Below, piece by piece: positions 1-6,195 of a stretch of 6,692 nt of DNA. Origin of the DNA: Candidatus Eiseniibacteriota bacterium (GTDB lineage Bacteria; Joyebacterota; Joyebacteria; Joyebacterales; Joyebacteraceae); assembly GCA_030630395.1 (NCBI GenBank), contig DAOVNE010000078.1, positions 1-6,692 of the forward strand, given 5' to 3'. Position 1 is the stretch's first letter, and every line of letters begins with the position of its first letter. A program made the position numbers and the translations under genes. The notes below the pieces were generated by a model that was not told where the DNA came from, searched no databases, and saw only the letters and a list, made by a program, of their open reading frames with translations.

Positions 1-1463
1 AGCTCGTAGAAATCCTTGAGGTCCATCTCGAGCAGAAGGTCGAGCGCTACCTCCAGAGTGTCTCCGTGAAGTGCGAGCACGGCGGATGTCCAGTCCCCGC
101 TGAGTGGACCGGCCAGCCTCATCTGCTCGTCGAGTTCGAGAACCTCGGGGCGCTCTGAGAGGAATCGGATCCAGTCGGTCGATGGATGCGATCGTTGGGA
201 GCGATCGAGGTCCTTTCGCGCGATGTCTCTCTGGTGGCGGAGCCAGACGGGGTCATCGTCCTCGATGGGGCATGAGCCGGTCCGGCTGTTCTCCGGCATC
301 GGGTAGCGCAGCCAGATCGGTTCGTCGAGCACGGCGAAGCCGGGTGCGAGTTCAAGAGACACCTTCTGCCCTGACCGGATCGTCGCGAGGGCCGACCATG
401 GCTGACTGTCGATCTCGGCGGTGACGAGGTAGTCTCCAGGGCCGAGGAGGATCTCACTCCCGAGCGCCTGACGGATGAGAGGCACCGGGCCTCCCCAGTT
501 GAACGTGTGGGCGTACGCGTCGGGCGGATCTTCGTCCGACGCATCCGACGGATATCCGTGGCCCTCCGGGAACGCGAGAGCGAGCGTGCCCGGGTTGTTG
601 TAGACGGCTATTGAGTTGAGTGTTGTGACACCGTCGGCCTGGCGGTAGAGGGTTTCCGCGTATTCGTCCGGCACTGGCGCCTCTCCGTAGCCGGCGGAGA
701 GTACGGCTCCAGTGCGGCTTGCCACCCGTGTGAACCAGGCCTGGTCGAGGCATGCGGCGGGCTCGCATGATCCCAGATAACGCCAACCGCCTTCCGTCCC
801 TGTGTATACCTCCGTCCAGGCATGGTTGCCATCGCCAGTGCACCAGCATGGAGCCGAGCAGTACCGGGCGGGGATGCCGGCGCTCCGGAGCGCGCAGATC
901 GTGAAGATCATCTCCTCTTCACAGCGACCGATGCCGCGTTCCATCGTCGTGAGGGGGCCCTGGTCGCGGCGCGAGCTTGGCTTATAGGTTACCCACTCCC
1001 TGGCGAAGCGGTTGACCTCAAGCGCGGCTTCGGTGAGGTCCATGTTGGCAACCCGCGGTGCCACCAGATCGTGCAGCCTCGGTCGCCAGCGCTGAACGGG
1101 TTCCTGAGTGGCGCGGTGGGGGAGGACGTATGTGTGGAAGATATACGGATCGATGTCGTCCGTCCACGGGGCCTCGTGCCAGCTTGTGAGGGCGAGCTCC
1201 ACGTTCTCGATGAGGATCTCCGCTGACAGTCCTCCGAGATCAGAGGGCGGCAGCCAGGCCAGCAGGAATTCGAGAGCCTCCCTGTGCTCGGTATCGGCAT
1301 CCTCAAGATAGACACGTAGTTCGTCCGTCTCGTAGTGCCGGGACAGGTTCGCCTCGACTCTCTCAACGACCTCTTGGCTTGGTGGCCAGGTCCAACCTGC
1401 GTGGGCTCCACATGCCGTTGCCAGGAGCACGGCGGCCGCTATCACGAAGATCATCCTTCCCAC
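1..1463 (-). CDS. Secreted transglutaminase-like (papain-fold) protein, C-terminus beyond window
   Basis: An open frame runs without a stop from the GTG at 1463 to the window edge (487 codons, partial at the C-terminus). I prefer GTG 1463 over the in-frame ATG at 1454 because GGGAGG lies 6 nt upstream of it. The N-terminus is a signal peptide (charged MGR, hydrophobic IFVIAAAVLLATA, probable cleavage after AHA near residue 22), so the protein is exported. The core is transglutaminase-like: C181 in GRCEEEMIFTICALRSAGIP followed by ARYC, and H214 in GDGNHAWTEVY. The third catalytic position falls in GWRYLGSCEPA, where E234 appears instead of the usual Asp. A similar 'W-G-EP...AWF' arrangement is, from memory, typical of a bacterial transglutaminase-like subgroup. 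A beta-rich region follows (GPGDYLVTAEI) and then a charged region with no domain I recognise. Substrate and true crosslinking or protease activity are unknown. It is divergent from the propeller gene. Confidence 0.85.
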   Translation of the reverse strand, partial: MGRMIFVIAAAVLLATACGAHAGWTWPPSQEVVERVEANLSRHYETDELRVYLEDADTEHREALEFLLAWLPPSDLGGLSAEILIENVELALTSWHEAPWTDDIDPYIFHTYVLPHRATQEPVQRWRPRLHDLVAPRVANMDLTEAALEVNRFAREWVTYKPSSRRDQGPLTTMERGIGRCEEEMIFTICALRSAGIPARYCSAPCWCTGDGNHAWTEVYTGTEGGWRYLGSCEPAACLDQAWFTRVASRTGAVLSAGYGEAPVPDEYAETLYRQADGVTTLNSIAVYNNPGTLALAFPEGHGYPSDASDEDPPDAYAHTFNWGGPVPLIRQALGSEILLGPGDYLVTAEIDSQPWSALATIRSGQKVSLELAPGFAVLDEPIWLRYPMPENSRTGSCPIEDDDPVWLRHQRDIARKDLDRSQRSHPSTDWIRFLSERPEVLELDEQMRLAGPLSGDWTSAVLALHGDTLEVALDLLLEMDLKDFYE

Positions 1464-1513
1464 TGTTTGCCTCCCGGGTTTGACTCTCCGCTGTTCGATG
1501 ACCGACGATGACC

Positions 1514-1542
1514 AGTATCCCACGCTCGTCAGCTGAGGTCTA
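1514..1542 (-). promoter_or_regulatory. Candidate sigma70-type promoter for the transglutaminase-like gene
   Basis: Read on the minus strand, a -35-like TAGACC (1537-1542) and a -10-like GATACT (1514-1519) are separated by exactly 17 nt, with a TGG extended -10 element. Each hexamer matches 4 of 6 consensus bases. It would start transcription roughly 45 nt upstream of the GTG start. The match is modest and the organism's consensus is unknown. Confidence 0.25.
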
Positions 1543-1599
1543 TGTGGAAGGAGGCGTGCAGAGGGAGCGTTTTGAGGGAGCCGCACAGCCACATTGGTA

Positions 1600-1628
1600 T
1601 GGCCAAGCGGTGATAGCTGTGGTATTAT
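1600..1628 (+). promoter_or_regulatory. Candidate extended -10 promoter for the propeller gene
   Basis: TGGCCA (1600-1605, 4 of 6 of the -35 consensus) lies 17 nt from TATTAT (1623-1628, 5 of 6 of the -10 consensus), and TGG immediately precedes the -10 box, giving an extended -10 element. The predicted start near 1635 leaves a leader of about 53 nt before the ATG at 1688. It is the best promoter-like site in this intergenic region. Confidence 0.35.
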
Positions 1629-1687
1629 GGATGACAAGAGAGTATTTCATCTGGCGTCCGGTTCAGCATTGTCGGAAGGAGACAAAC

Positions 1688-3946
1688 ATGATGTGCGGGA
1701 GATCTGTGCACGTTGTAGTGGCCATTCTGAGCGTGGCCTCAATCATGATGGTGACCACGGGTGCTCAGGCCCAGGACTGTCGCAATTACGAGGACTACCT
1801 CTGCTGGAAGCCCGGCGCCGAGCTGCCGGTGCTCGACTACTCATCGAGGAATGACGTCGACGGGACATCTACGCAGCTCTCGGTCGTGTACGAAGATGCG
1901 GGGTTCTTTCTTTTTGACCTGGCTGATCCTGAGGATCCCACGATCTACGGGGCTGTCTCTCCATACGGCGGCTTCACGAGTGTCCTGCAGGACCACGAGT
2001 ACAACTGGGTTGCGGATGCCGACTCCGGTCTCGTCGTCATCAACGCTTCTGATTGGAACAACATGTACGTTCAGGCGGTTGAGAACGTCCCCGCCTACGA
2101 CATCGCCATGACACGGGACTACATTCTTGTCGCGGGCAAGGAGGGCGGTTTCAGCACCTGCGAGCGTGATGTGGATAAGCCGACGCTGCAATACACGATC
2201 GGTATGCCCGGGGATGCGATGGCGGTCTCTGCCGATCTTGGAGAGAGCTATGCGTACGTAGCGTGCTGGGACGCCGGACTCTGCATCGTCGATCTCGAGA
2301 CTACGCCTCCAAGCATCGTAGCAACAATGGACACACTCACCAATGCGCTGAGCACGTGCGTCGCGGACACGATCCTCTACCTCGGTCTTTCGGGTTCCTA
2401 CGGGGGCTACGGGTCGATAGAGAAGATCAACATCAGCGACCCGCTGAATCCGGTGCACATGGAGAGCTGTGGGCCGCTCTATCCACCTCCGGGGATATCG
2501 TGGATAGACGACCGCCTCTACATCACCGACTTCGGCCTCACTGTTGTTCTCGACCCACCCAATGAGGAGCACATGCAGGTCGTCGAGACGGTTACCCTTC
2601 AGGGGTATGCGAACGGTGGCGGGGTCATCGCCTTCGATGGTTACTGCTACGTTCCCACGAAGGCGTCGTCGCCGTCCTGGAACGGCGGGCTTGATATCAT
2701 CAAGAAGCCGACCCACCATTTCCGCACCACGCACAACGTGTACAGCGTTGCCGGCTACGCGGTTGACCTTGCCGCGCGCGGTGACTATGTGTACGTGCTC
2801 GACTACGACGGGGGCGTCATTGCGGTCGACCTGACCGATGGTTCGGTCGTTGATGAGGACTGGTACGGCGGTGTGGATTTCTCCTCGATCGAGCTCTGGG
2901 GCGACTACCTGCTCGTGACCGAGGAATACTATGGACTCGTCGTCTACGAGATCGTTGCTGATGACGACATCGAGTATCTCTCGGATATCGATCTTCCCGA
3001 CAGCGACGGACATCTTGATGTGGTCGCACGCGGTCAGTATGCCTATGTGGCGGCCGACAGGAAGGTGCAGATCGTCGATCTCTCGACGCCATCCTCACCG
3101 AGCGAGGCGGGGGAGATCGACGATTTTGGCTATAAGTACGTTCACGCTGTGGATGTCTCAGGCGACATTCTCTACGTCGCCGTCAAGAGCAGCGAAGGGT
3201 ACCTCTCGGTGAGTGCATACGACCTCGGGGACAATCCAACTGCTCCGTCGCTGCTGAGTGTCGTTGAGGTTGTTGGGTTGGACGCGTACTCCGATAACGT
3301 CAAGGCGGCCGGACACATGGTGTACCTCAGTGGCCCGGCAGGTCTGCTCATCTCGGATTTTCAGGATCCTGAGAATCCGGTGGTCAAGAGTCTCCTCCCA
3401 TACAACTGCTCTAACCCGGGTCTCTGCGTGTCCGGGAACTGGGTGTACACAAGCAGCAGTCAGGATGGCGTGCGGGTGATCGATGCGAGCGATCCTGAGA
3501 ACCCGGAACTCGTCGGACACATCGCCTCACAGGTGGGTTCAGATGATGCGTACGGTGTTCTCGTGCACGGGGATGATGTGCTGTTCGTGAGTTGGGATGA
3601 GTATCTCATGTCCGGCTTCCGCCAGTGTGACGACATTGTCGACGTACCTGAGTGGCCCGGTGACATCGGCCGCGCGACACTGTCGCAGAACTACCCGAAT
3701 CCGTTTAACCCGACGACCGTCATGTCCTACACGCTCGAGACCAACGGACACGTCACGCTCGACATCTACGATCCTGCCGGGCGATACGTCACAACGCTCA
3801 TCGATGGGACCCGGTCGGCCGGTAAGCACGTCACTGTCTGGGACGGGACGAAGAGCGACGGTCAGAAGGTCGCCGGCGGCGTCTACTTCGCCAGGCTCTC
3901 GACCGATGTGGGGGAGGTCATGCGGAAGATGGTGTTGCTCAAGTAG
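1688..3946 (+). CDS. Secreted LVIVD-type beta-propeller protein with C-terminal sorting (FlgD-like/type A) domain
   Basis: The product has 752 residues. The frame is open back to an ATG at 1508, but ATG 1688 is preferred: GGAAGGAG (1674-1681) lies 6 nt upstream and the residues that follow form a signal peptide (MMCGRSVHVVVAILSVASIM then MVTTGAQAQ, probable cleavage after AQA). The body carries about ten degenerate LVIVD-like blades, for example GLVVINASD, GLCIVDLE, IEKINISDPLNP, GVIAVDLTDG, VQIVDLSTPSSP, GLLISDFQDPENP and GVRVIDASDPENP. Three DPE(N/D)P blades share nearly the same DNA, GATCCTGAG(A/G)A, at 1925, 3365 and 3491. Residues 665-752 form the C-terminal domain: LSQNYPNPFNPTT, then DIYDPAGR, VWDGT, GGVYFARL and the ending VMRKMVLLK. 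In Bacteroidota such tails direct type IX secretion; in candidate phyla the route is less clear. Propellers of this kind usually bind proteins or sugars, and no enzymatic motif is seen. A strong terminator follows. Confidence 0.88.
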   Translation: MMCGRSVHVVVAILSVASIMMVTTGAQAQDCRNYEDYLCWKPGAELPVLDYSSRNDVDGTSTQLSVVYEDAGFFLFDLADPEDPTIYGAVSPYGGFTSVLQDHEYNWVADADSGLVVINASDWNNMYVQAVENVPAYDIAMTRDYILVAGKEGGFSTCERDVDKPTLQYTIGMPGDAMAVSADLGESYAYVACWDAGLCIVDLETTPPSIVATMDTLTNALSTCVADTILYLGLSGSYGGYGSIEKINISDPLNPVHMESCGPLYPPPGISWIDDRLYITDFGLTVVLDPPNEEHMQVVETVTLQGYANGGGVIAFDGYCYVPTKASSPSWNGGLDIIKKPTHHFRTTHNVYSVAGYAVDLAARGDYVYVLDYDGGVIAVDLTDGSVVDEDWYGGVDFSSIELWGDYLLVTEEYYGLVVYEIVADDDIEYLSDIDLPDSDGHLDVVARGQYAYVAADRKVQIVDLSTPSSPSEAGEIDDFGYKYVHAVDVSGDILYVAVKSSEGYLSVSAYDLGDNPTAPSLLSVVEVVGLDAYSDNVKAAGHMVYLSGPAGLLISDFQDPENPVVKSLLPYNCSNPGLCVSGNWVYTSSSQDGVRVIDASDPENPELVGHIASQVGSDDAYGVLVHGDDVLFVSWDEYLMSGFRQCDDIVDVPEWPGDIGRATLSQNYPNPFNPTTVMSYTLETNGHVTLDIYDPAGRYVTTLIDGTRSAGKHVTVWDGTKSDGQKVAGGVYFARLSTDVGEVMRKMVLLK

Positions 3947-3972
3947 TATCACCACAATCGAGGTTTGGAATA

Positions 3973-4021
3973 GGCGGACAGGCCTGGTCCCGTGTCGGGA
4001 TCAGGCTCTGTCCGCCTTCTT
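3973..4021 (+). terminator. Long-hairpin terminator after the propeller gene
   Basis: GGCGGACAG (3973-3981) pairs perfectly with CTGTCCGCC (4008-4016). Inside it GCCTGGTCCCG (3982-3992) pairs with CGGGATCAGGC (3996-4006) through one G-T wobble, leaving a TGT loop and one bulged T (4007). That is 20 bp in all, starting 26 nt after the stop codon and followed by TTCTT. The T-tract is short, so it could also act as an RNA-stabilising hairpin, but a rho-independent terminator is the simplest reading. Confidence 0.75.
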
Positions 4022-4049
4022 GTATGTGAGTGTCTGTTGTAGTGGTGTG

Positions 4050-4222
4050 GTCTGCAGGTGTAGGAGTTGGGCAGGCTCGAGGCCTCGGTAATGAAGTAGG
4101 GGCGCGTAGCGACCCCGGAAATCAGGTGGAAGGCTCGGCCTGCCCGACAAGACCCCGATTGAGGGAATGGAGGCCGGAAGTTCGGACCTCGGATGAATGA
4201 CTAGTGTGGGGCGCCTGCAGAC
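4050..4222 (+). ncRNA. Putative bridge RNA of the IS110 element
   Basis: The 173-nt segment folds by eye as follows. Enclosing stem: 4050-4061 with 4211-4222 (12 bp, two wobbles; core TCTGCAGG/CCTGCAGA). First arm: GTTGGGCAGGC (4066-4076) with GCCTGCCCGAC (4138-4148), continued by 4078-4084 with 4132-4137, then an internal loop of 14 nt (4085-4098) and 15 nt (4117-4131), capped by hairpin 4099-4116 (GGGGCGC, loop GTA, GCG, bulged A, CCCC). Second arm: CCCCG (4153-4157) with TGGGG (4207-4211; 4211 is shared with the enclosing stem, so one of the two gives way), internal loop 4158-4169 and 4191-4206, capped by 4170-4190 (GAGGCCG, loop GAAGTT, CGG, bulged A, CCTC). In IS621, a characterised IS110 element, the bridge RNA is about 177 nt and carries a target-binding and a donor-binding internal loop in that order. 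Both right-hand loop strands here contain AG, complementary to a CT core. Sequence homology to known bridge RNAs was not tested. Confidence 0.6.
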
Positions 4223-4292
4223 AGGGAGTCGGGTGGAGTCCGGGTGGATCGCCTCGGGCCTGGGTGGAGGATCTCTTGTGCGGAGGTGCGAC

Positions 4293-5657
4293 ATGAGCAC
4301 GGAGGGGACATGGTATGTGGGGCTCGACCTCGGGAGCCAGGAGCACGAGGTAGCGGTGTGTGACGAGCGCGGAGAGCATGTGGGGAGGTTCAAGATCCCA
4401 CGCGGGATGAGTGGCCGTCGCCTGCTGCACGATGAAGTAGGCAAGGTGGTTCCGCCAGGCGATCGGGCGGTCTACCTGGTAGAAGCTGCCGGGAACTTCT
4501 GGCAGGAGATCGTGCATCCCCTGGACGCTGCAGGAGAAGAGGTATGTCTTCTGAGTCCGGTGAAGTGCTCGGATCTCCGGAAGTTCTACCGTCGTCACAC
4601 GAAGACGGACGCGATCGACGCACTTGCGACGGCTCGTGTGGGTGTGAGCGATCATGACCTCCGTCGTGCGTGGGTGGGTACGTCTGAGCAGGAGAGTCTT
4701 CGCCGTCTGTGCCGTCTGGCGTGGAAGCTGAGCCAGGAGAGCCGGAACCACAAGCGACGTGTGTCGGCGTTGCTGGAGCTTGTTCTTCCCGGGATCGGGA
4801 AGGTGTGGAGGAACCGCTACTGTGCGAGCGCACGGTTGTTCTACCGGCGTTATCTGGATCCGGCACGAGCTCGTCGGCTGGGCCGCAAGCGGTTGGGCGA
4901 GGTGCTTCGTCGGCGTGCTTGGGGCAAGTTCTCTGAGCAGGCGCTTGCGAAGCTCTGGGCGGTGATCGAGAACGCGCCAGAGCTTCGGTACCGGTACGAC
5001 GACCTCATGCTCGAGGTCCAGTGTGAGCTTGACGGTCTTGAGGCGATCGAGCAGCGCCGTCAGGTGCTCCTGGAACGGATCGAGGAACTGTACAGTGAGG
5101 TCGATCCCACGCACCGACTCGAGAGCATACCAGGGCTCGGCGGGTTCTTAGGTGCGGCCTTCACCTCCGCGATCGGTGATGTCGGTCGTTGGCGTGGCGC
5201 CGACCAGCTCGTCGCGGCGAGCGGTCTGGTCCCCCGGAAGAAGGCATCATCGGGACGGGAGAAGGCCAACCAGCAGCTGACGAAGCAAGGTGACCCTATG
5301 CTTCGCTGCTGGCTGTACGTAGCCGCGGAGCTGGCGCGTCACTACGATCCGGAGCTCCAGGCGTTCTACCTTCGTCTGACTCGGCGGGGGTTGCACCACA
5401 AGGCGGCGATCTGTGCGGTGGGCACCAAGCTCCTGCGGCGGATGTACGCCATCCTGAGAGATGGGGTGGACTACAGAGTGCTTGCCGAAGAGAGGATCCG
5501 GAACAAGGAGAAGCCGGTCCGGGAGTCTGTGCACGAGGTAGCGCAAGCGCTCCTCAGAGACCAGCCAGACACGGCCTCTCCCAAGCCATCGTATCCCGCC
5601 CAGCAGCCGGCTGCAAGGACGGCGCTTGCTGGATCCGGGACACTGAGCGTAGACTGA
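4293..5657 (+). CDS. IS110-family transposase (DEDD RuvC-like plus serine Tnp domain)
   Basis: A 454-residue recombinase for excision and insertion of the element. The start at ATG 4293 has GGAGG 6 nt upstream and begins MSTEGTWYVGLDLGS. The frame extends upstream to ATG 4197, but that codon lies inside the predicted RNA loop and the extra 32 residues look unlike the family. The RuvC-like domain has its full acidic set: D12 (GLDLGS), E64 (VEAAG), D106 and D109 (TKTDAIDALA). A helical, Arg-rich middle (about 120-290) follows. The C-terminal Tnp domain begins at LESIPGLGGFLGAAFTSAIG and contains ASGLVPRKKASSGREK with S319/S320, one of which (probably S320, just before Gly) is the expected serine nucleophile, then LTKQGDPMLRCWLYVAA. 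A Pro/Ala-rich tail after Y394 is not typical of the core family. There is no frameshift or premature stop. Confidence 0.93.
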   Translation: MSTEGTWYVGLDLGSQEHEVAVCDERGEHVGRFKIPRGMSGRRLLHDEVGKVVPPGDRAVYLVEAAGNFWQEIVHPLDAAGEEVCLLSPVKCSDLRKFYRRHTKTDAIDALATARVGVSDHDLRRAWVGTSEQESLRRLCRLAWKLSQESRNHKRRVSALLELVLPGIGKVWRNRYCASARLFYRRYLDPARARRLGRKRLGEVLRRRAWGKFSEQALAKLWAVIENAPELRYRYDDLMLEVQCELDGLEAIEQRRQVLLERIEELYSEVDPTHRLESIPGLGGFLGAAFTSAIGDVGRWRGADQLVAASGLVPRKKASSGREKANQQLTKQGDPMLRCWLYVAAELARHYDPELQAFYLRLTRRGLHHKAAICAVGTKLLRRMYAILRDGVDYRVLAEERIRNKEKPVRESVHEVAQALLRDQPDTASPKPSYPAQQPAARTALAGSGTLSVD

Positions 5658-5743
5658 AGACTGTTGGGTCACACAGCTAGAACAGGTGAATCTCATGTTA
5701 GGGAACCTGATATGGAACGGTCCGTGTCAAGCTGGCTGTCCTG

Positions 5744-5778
5744 GGCACCCCGCGCGTGAGCGCGGGGTGCCTCTTTTT
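5744..5778 (+). terminator. Rho-independent terminator downstream of the IS element
   Basis: GGCACCCCGCGC (5744-5755) and GCGCGGGGTGCC (5760-5771) form a perfect 12-bp stem with loop GTGA, followed at once by TCTTTTT (5772-5778). It lies outside the proposed right end, so it belongs to the host sequence. It can terminate transposase transcription and insulate the downstream peptidase gene. There is no matching T-tract for the minus strand. Confidence 0.92.
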
Positions 5779-5971
5779 GCAGGAGGAAGCGGTTCTCCTC
5801 GACGGTGATCGGGCTGATATCCGCGGGTTGGTTGCCGCATGTTCATTGGTCCGTCGTGGGGCTGTCTCTGTCCAGGATCGCGGGTTCGGCCGCCTTGCGA
5901 GCGCGAGTCAATTGCGCAGAGAGAACTCCGTTCTTGTTGAGGCAGGGCTCAGGAATACCTAGTGTTGTTCT

Positions 5972-6000
5972 TGCAACGCGCAGAGACTTGTGCTATGCTC
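5972..6000 (+). promoter_or_regulatory. Sigma70-type promoter for the C25 peptidase gene
   Basis: TTGCAA (5972-5977) and TATGCT (5995-6000) are spaced 17 nt apart, and TGC directly precedes the -10 box (extended -10). Transcription would start near 6007, leaving a leader of about 189 nt before the ATG at 6196. No other promoter-like pair in the upstream gap looks as good. Confidence 0.55.
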
Positions 6001-6006
6001 CCTTTC

Positions 6007-6195
6007 GGCGTAGATGAGTGACGCCAACCCTTCGAAGGAGATACTCACCACAAGGAGTGACATCCGGACCGAACTGCTACGGGTTGACCAGATCGTTGAG
6101 AGTGCCAGGGGCGCAGGTCGCGAGGAATCCCGCGGGCGCGATCCCGGTGCTGGCAGACCCGGGGCTGTACTGCCCCCAAGCAGGGAGGACGGACG
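6007..6195 (+). promoter_or_regulatory. Long structured 5' leader of the C25 peptidase gene, class unknown
   Basis: The segment between the predicted transcription start and the gene contains several hairpins: GGCGT/ACGCC (6007-6011 with 6021-6025), CCT/AGG around a TCGA loop (6029-6038), an outer TGCCAG/CTGGCA stem (6103-6108 with 6150-6155) enclosing CGCG-A-GG/CC-CGCG (6119-6134), and GGGGC/GCCCC (6161-6165 with 6172-6176) ending 6 nt before the GGGAGG ribosome binding site (6183-6188). No open frame in it has good coding character. It does not match any riboswitch class I know. The length and the hairpin close to the ribosome binding site would suit a translational control element, but this is inference. 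Confidence 0.35.

Larger units (their letters stand above)
3947..4292 (+). other. Gene-free stretch: terminator, then the 5' noncoding end of the IS110 element
   Basis: No coding region is supported here. The first 75 nt hold the end of the propeller transcript and its hairpin. The rest belongs to the insertion sequence: the unresolved left end (somewhere in about 4017-4050), the folded RNA region 4050-4222, a G-rich spacer with three GGGTGGA copies (4231, 4242, 4262) and the transposase ribosome binding site GGAGG (4282-4286). Confidence 0.6.
4017..5706 (+). mobile_element. IS110-family insertion sequence (IS110 group, 5' noncoding RNA end)
   Basis: The element consists of a DEDD transposase gene with a long folded noncoding region upstream and only about 50 nt between the stop codon and the proposed right end. 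This is the layout of the IS110 group; IS1111-group elements carry their long noncoding region at the 3' end. No terminal inverted repeats or target duplication are visible, as usual for the family. The right end is placed before a CT core at 5707-5708 because RNA loop strands match both sides of that point. The left end was not found: 4017 is only the first base after the upstream hairpin stem, and CT dinucleotides at 4016, 4019, 4034 and 4052 are all possible. The transposase is intact, so the element may be active. Confidence 0.75.
5658..6195 (+). other. Gene-free stretch between the transposase and the C25 peptidase gene
   Basis: From left to right: the short right end of the IS (5658-5706), the CT core (5707-5708), a 35-nt flank, a strong terminator (5744-5778), about 190 nt (5779-5971) where I see no gene or RNA I recognise, a promoter (5972-6000) and a structured leader (about 6007-6195). 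Small open frames in this stretch lack ribosome binding sites and protein-like composition, so none is called. Confidence 0.55.

Noticed and set aside
1508..1687. N-terminal extension of the propeller protein from ATG 1508
   Set aside because: It would bury the signal peptide 60 residues inside the protein and overlap both candidate promoters. The ATG at 1688 has a strong, well-spaced ribosome binding site.
1841..3013. 390-codon open frame on the minus strand inside the propeller gene
   Set aside because: It is antisense to a gene with a signal peptide, repeats, a sorting domain and a ribosome binding site. The translation shows no domain and reflects the GC-rich codon pattern of the plus strand.
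4197..4292. N-terminal extension of the transposase from ATG 4197
   Set aside because: The codon lies inside an internal-loop strand of the putative bridge RNA, the extra residues are unlike IS110 proteins, and ATG 4293 has GGAGG 6 nt upstream.
4122..5114. 330-codon open frame on the minus strand across the IS element
   Set aside because: It is antisense to the transposase and runs into the folded RNA region. Its composition (His/Arg/Pro-rich, no motif) is that of a shadow frame.
5756..6017. Small open frames between the terminator and the promoter
   Set aside because: One starts inside the terminator stem, none has a convincing ribosome binding site, and neither translation resembles a protein family.
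6021..6100. Resemblance of the leader to a c-di-GMP-I (GEMM) riboswitch
   Set aside because: A CCAACC...CGAAGG stretch and a later GGGTTGACC look vaguely similar, but the conserved GGACGCAAAGC-like core is absent.
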